NCBI GenBank assembly: GCA_044225795.1
Contig: JBGAIF010000001.1
Coordinates: 806,001 to 870,000 of the forward strand
From: Nemorincola sp044225795
Lineage (GTDB): Bacteria > Bacteroidota > Bacteroidia > Chitinophagales > Chitinophagaceae
Direction: 5' to 3'
Length of the DNA stretch: 64,000 nt
Shown here: piece by piece, positions 61,327 through 64,000 of the stretch
Layout of the letters: every line of letters starts with the position of its first letter
Position numbering within the stretch: the stretch's first letter is position 1
The notes under the pieces: generated by a model
What the model was told of the DNA's origin: nothing
Database searches by the model: none
The model's input: the letters and a program-made list of their open reading frames with translations, nothing else
Translations under genes and position numbers: made by a program

Positions 61327-62762
61327 TGGTGGGACATGATGACAAACTTAAGTTGTCAGCAACTGTTGCTTTAGGGGCAATGTTTGTGATGTTCGTCGGT
61401 GCTATATTACTATATAGAGAGCGGTTGTTTGCCGACACGTCCTACATTGTTTTTGGCATCGTAAATAATAAAAGCCTTGCCATACAAAATAACAGGTATG
61501 GTTCATTTATAACCCAGATCGTACCCTATCTCGGCCAGAAGTTCGGTCTATCACTCCGGGCTATAGTCTTTGCTTATTCTATCAGTTTTAATTTGTTCTT
61601 TCTGATTGTAGTAGCATTGCTTATTTTTCGATTCAGACAATATGCGCTGTCAGTGATACTGACTTTGTTTTACCTGTTGCTTGTTAGCGAGTCTTATTTT
61701 CTGGAAAATGATGAATTGCTTCAAGGGGTAGCGTGGATGTTTTTGGGTCTTGCAACAGTTTTTGTCTGCAATGAGCGGGCGCAAAGAATAGGTTTATCAC
61801 TTATCTTATATGTATTGTTTTCAGCGCTGGCACTTACTTCTCATTTTATAGTTGTGATCTCTTTTGTGTACTTGCTGATTTATGCAATATCAGATAAAGA
61901 TAAATGGAAATTATCAACAAGACAGACGATATTCGTTTGTTGCGCGCCAGTTGCAATTTTGGTCATTAAGTTGTTAGTGACTCATTCCGGATACGATGAC
62001 CTGAGATTGCACAACGCCACTCATTTTTCCATTCAGGATATTATTGACTCTTTTTCAAAGCCTGTAGTTCTCGTATTTCTGGAGAGGTGCTTGAGTAATT
62101 ACTGGTTTGGGGTTATTTTATTCATATCATCTGCTATCGTGATGATCAACAATAAACAGATGATACGTTTTGCTTGGACTGTCTTGTTTATTACGGGCTA
62201 TATAGTATTGATGGGATTGACTTACCGGGATGAGGGAAGAGACACTGTGCTTGCGCATATAGAACTGGAGTGGCAAAGCCTTGGGATCATTATTGCAACA
62301 CCGTTCGTATTTGAAGTGCTTACAAGACTAGACAAATACCGGGCCGCTTTGATCCTGACTGTAATATTGGTAACAAGATTGACATATATTGGAATTGCAG
62401 TACCTAAGTTTATATGGCGGACGCAATTCAGTGAAATTGTTTTATCAAGAATGAGGAAGAAAAAGATCAATAAGCTGATCTTATATTCAGACGACAGATA
62501 CCGGACAAAATATGTACTCGATTGGACCATCCCTTATGAGAGTTTATTCGCCTCCGACGCAAGGTCTGACCGTCCCATGTTAACTTATTGTATTCTCAAT
62601 AAGAACGGCGATAAGGAGAAAATAGATCTTTTGACCTCGCGGAGAGATGTGTACTATCAATTATTTTATTGTTTGCCTGTCGGGGAGGTTAACAGTCCAT
62701 ATTTTGTCATAGATACAATGCAGCCATATAGTGCCATGTCTTTTGATGATTTTTTCAGGTGA
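61326..62762 (+). CDS. Polytopic membrane protein, possibly GT-C-like (478 aa)
   Basis: Not firmly recognised. About ten hydrophobic helices (VALGAMFVMFVGAILLY, SISFNLFFLIVVALLIF, YALSVILTLFYLLLV, LSLILYVLFSALALTS, FIVVISFVYLLIYAI, AWTVLFITGYIVLMGL, AALILTVILVTRLTYI) and a soluble C-terminal part of about 110 residues. The general shape fits glycosyltransferase-C or mannosyltransferase-like membrane proteins, but the acidic motif of the first loop is not clear. It is coupled to the T9SS protein by TGATG, which suggests it acts on or with that product. Confidence 0.65.
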   Translation: MVGHDDKLKLSATVALGAMFVMFVGAILLYRERLFADTSYIVFGIVNNKSLAIQNNRYGSFITQIVPYLGQKFGLSLRAIVFAYSISFNLFFLIVVALLIFRFRQYALSVILTLFYLLLVSESYFLENDELLQGVAWMFLGLATVFVCNERAQRIGLSLILYVLFSALALTSHFIVVISFVYLLIYAISDKDKWKLSTRQTIFVCCAPVAILVIKLLVTHSGYDDLRLHNATHFSIQDIIDSFSKPVVLVFLERCLSNYWFGVILFISSAIVMINNKQMIRFAWTVLFITGYIVLMGLTYRDEGRDTVLAHIELEWQSLGIIIATPFVFEVLTRLDKYRAALILTVILVTRLTYIGIAVPKFIWRTQFSEIVLSRMRKKKINKLILYSDDRYRTKYVLDWTIPYESLFASDARSDRPMLTYCILNKNGDKEKIDLLTSRRDVYYQLFYCLPVGEVNSPYFVIDTMQPYSAMSFDDFFR

Positions 62763-62809
62763 TTTTTTTTGAAAAAAATTATGGTTTCCCAAAGCCTTTT
62801 TAAGAAGAC

Positions 62810-62837
62810 TTGCACTAGTGACACTTTCCTATATTTG
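62810..62837 (+). promoter_or_regulatory. Promoter upstream of the thioesterase gene
   Basis: TTG (62810-62812), a 17-base spacer and a perfect TATATTTG (62830-62837). Transcription from here would give a leader of about 160 bases before the ATG at 63004. Confidence 0.6.
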
Positions 62838-63003
62838 TATTGTTGTTGGCGGCTCGCAAGCATTTTTATAACGAGCGAACCGTATTAAAAAGTAACGTCT
62901 ATCGCTGAATAGATAGCTCCTCGGGTTACGCCATTATGTCATACAAGGAGTTGATGCAATAATGGTTACAGGAAATCCCCGTAATTTCGCTTAAAACATA
63001 GAT

Positions 63004-63519
63004 ATGCATACGAAACACCCGCAAGATTCATTTGTTGTAATGTCTGAGCTGGTATTACCAAATGATACCAATACCCTCGGTAACCTTATGGGTGGCCGCC
63101 TCATGCATTGGATGGATATTGCTGCTGCTATATCTGCACAAAAGCATTGTAATTGCCCGGTGGTCACTGCCTCTGTTGACAATGTTTCATTCTCGCTTCC
63201 TATAAAACTTGGAAACCTCCTGACAATTGAAGCAAAGCTTACGCGTTCATTCAATACGTCGATGGAAATATATCTTCGCGTGTGGGGAGAAGATCTGTCG
63301 GCGCAGTATAAATACCTCTCCAATGAGGCCTATATGACGTTTGTGGCACTTGATCCGAACGGCCGCCCGCGTAAGGTGCCAGAGGTGATCCCGCAAACAG
63401 AGGCGGAGCAGAAGGTATATGATGGTGCATTACGCCGCAGGCAGTTGAGGCTAATACTTGGTGGTAAGATGAAGACCGAGGATGCGGGCGAATTGAGGGC
63501 CCTGTTTGTAAAAGAGTAA
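63004..63519 (+). CDS. Hotdog-fold acyl-CoA thioesterase (171 aa)
   Basis: An acyl-CoA hydrolase of the YciA/BFIT class. It keeps LPNDTNTLGNLMGGRLMHWM with the catalytic-site Asn and Asp (MD of HWMDIAAA), CPVVTASVDNVSFSLPIKLG, and the strand SNEAYMTFVALDPNGRPRKV. The length fits a single hotdog domain with a C-terminal extension of about 40 residues. Such enzymes control acyl-CoA pools; chain preference is not predictable. The next gene, an M16 homologue, starts 21 bases after its stop. Confidence 0.92.
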   Translation: MHTKHPQDSFVVMSELVLPNDTNTLGNLMGGRLMHWMDIAAAISAQKHCNCPVVTASVDNVSFSLPIKLGNLLTIEAKLTRSFNTSMEIYLRVWGEDLSAQYKYLSNEAYMTFVALDPNGRPRKVPEVIPQTEAEQKVYDGALRRRQLRLILGGKMKTEDAGELRALFVKE

Positions 63520-63540
63520 TAAGAAAATCAGATCTGAACA

Positions 63541-64000
63541 ATGAAAGTAAACCGTAGTATCGCCCCGGTCATTCACGATGCCATTGAATTTGAGTACAAG
63601 CTACCACCTATCAATAATACCCGGCTGGACAACAATATACCTTTACACTGGCTCGACGCAGGCGTACAGGATATATTGCAGGTAGATTGGGTGTTTCCTG
63701 CAGGGCTGTGGTATGAACAGAAACCATCTGTAGCTAATGCTACAGGTGCGCTGCTAAAGAACGGGACTACCCGTAAGACGTCTGCCGAGATACACGAAGC
63801 TTTGGAATTTTATGGTGCACAGCTCAAGGTGAACACAGGCAACGATTACTGCACGCTCTCGCTGTTTACTATGACCAAGCATTTGCCCGAGTTGTTACCT
63901 ATTGTACATGAGATCATTACTGAGGCATCGTTCCCAGAGCATGAGATCGAGATACATAAACGTAACGCCATTCAGCGCCTCCTCGTGAACCTTCGCCAGT
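63541..64000 (+). CDS. M16 peptidase homologue, apparently non-catalytic (3' partial)
   Basis: The first 153 residues are visible; the gene runs off the window. The pattern PLHWLDAGVQDILQVDWVFP, ATGALLKNGTTRKTSAEIHE and LEFYGAQLKVNTGNDYCTLS follows the N-terminal domain of pitrilysin-type M16 proteins. Where active members have the zinc motif HxxEH just before the [LF]xxGTxxR segment, this one has no His pair. It is therefore probably the inactive partner of a heterodimer, common in bacteria, with the active subunit encoded downstream or elsewhere. Confidence 0.8.
   Translation, partial: MKVNRSIAPVIHDAIEFEYKLPPINNTRLDNNIPLHWLDAGVQDILQVDWVFPAGLWYEQKPSVANATGALLKNGTTRKTSAEIHEALEFYGAQLKVNTGNDYCTLSLFTMTKHLPELLPIVHEIITEASFPEHEIEIHKRNAIQRLLVNLRQ

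Noticed and set aside
62838..63003. SRP RNA, tmRNA or other housekeeping RNA
   Set aside because: The signature sequences of these RNAs, such as the SRP GGAAGGAAGCAG loop, are missing.

Overview
The window looks like chromosomal DNA of a Bacteroidota bacterium, most like the Chitinophagales. Four proteins carry a C-terminal type A sorting domain of the type IX secretion system (T9SS). Many genes have the Bacteroidota -7 box TAnnTTTG just upstream, and Shine-Dalgarno sequences are largely absent. The carbamoyl-phosphate synthase lacks the C-terminal allosteric domain, a form I associate with this phylum from memory.

Layout. (1) 1-18846: three tandem giant T9SS adhesin-like genes, the first cut by the window edge. 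Each has a glycine-rich head, Ig-like modules, 9-11 disulfide-type repeats of about 89 residues and a sorting domain. A perfect 48-bp palindrome lies between the second and third. (2) 18968-28805, minus strand: polA, two paralogous GT-C/TPR membrane proteins, a sugar nucleotidyltransferase and a UbiD-type decarboxylase. (3) 28906-35215: a small secreted protein, a GAF-PAS-PAS histidine kinase with a one-base-overlapping receiver, and a two-gene unit of a MalY/PatB-type PLP enzyme and an unusual FAD monooxygenase-DsbA-winged helix fusion. (4) 35219-41660: two beta-barrel proteins, a gamma-carbonic-anhydrase-like protein, a glycosyltransferase, thyA-folA, a methyltransferase homologue lacking its SAM-binding core, a 58-residue protein and clpX. 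(5) 42008-54430: a phage-derived contractile tail element wedged between clpX and mreD. (6) 54427-64000: mreBCD, carB with a hairpin-rich leader, a T9SS protein and membrane-protein pair, a hotdog thioesterase and a partial, apparently non-catalytic M16 peptidase homologue.

The most notable system is the tail element. It has sheath, tube, a tail chaperone with a recognisable -1 frameshift signal, a tape-measure candidate, hub, spike, gp25-like protein, LysM protein, two baseplate wedge proteins and a fibre-like protein. It also keeps a prohead protease/scaffold and a major capsid protein. I see no portal, terminase, integrase or lysis gene. Its promoter is preceded by three CTAT-containing sites spaced 21-22 bp, which suggests dedicated control. 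It ends in a 4-bp convergent overlap with mreD, and the genes usually found after mreD (PBP2, rodA) are not there. The element reads as a domesticated tail or capsid particle rather than a functional prophage.
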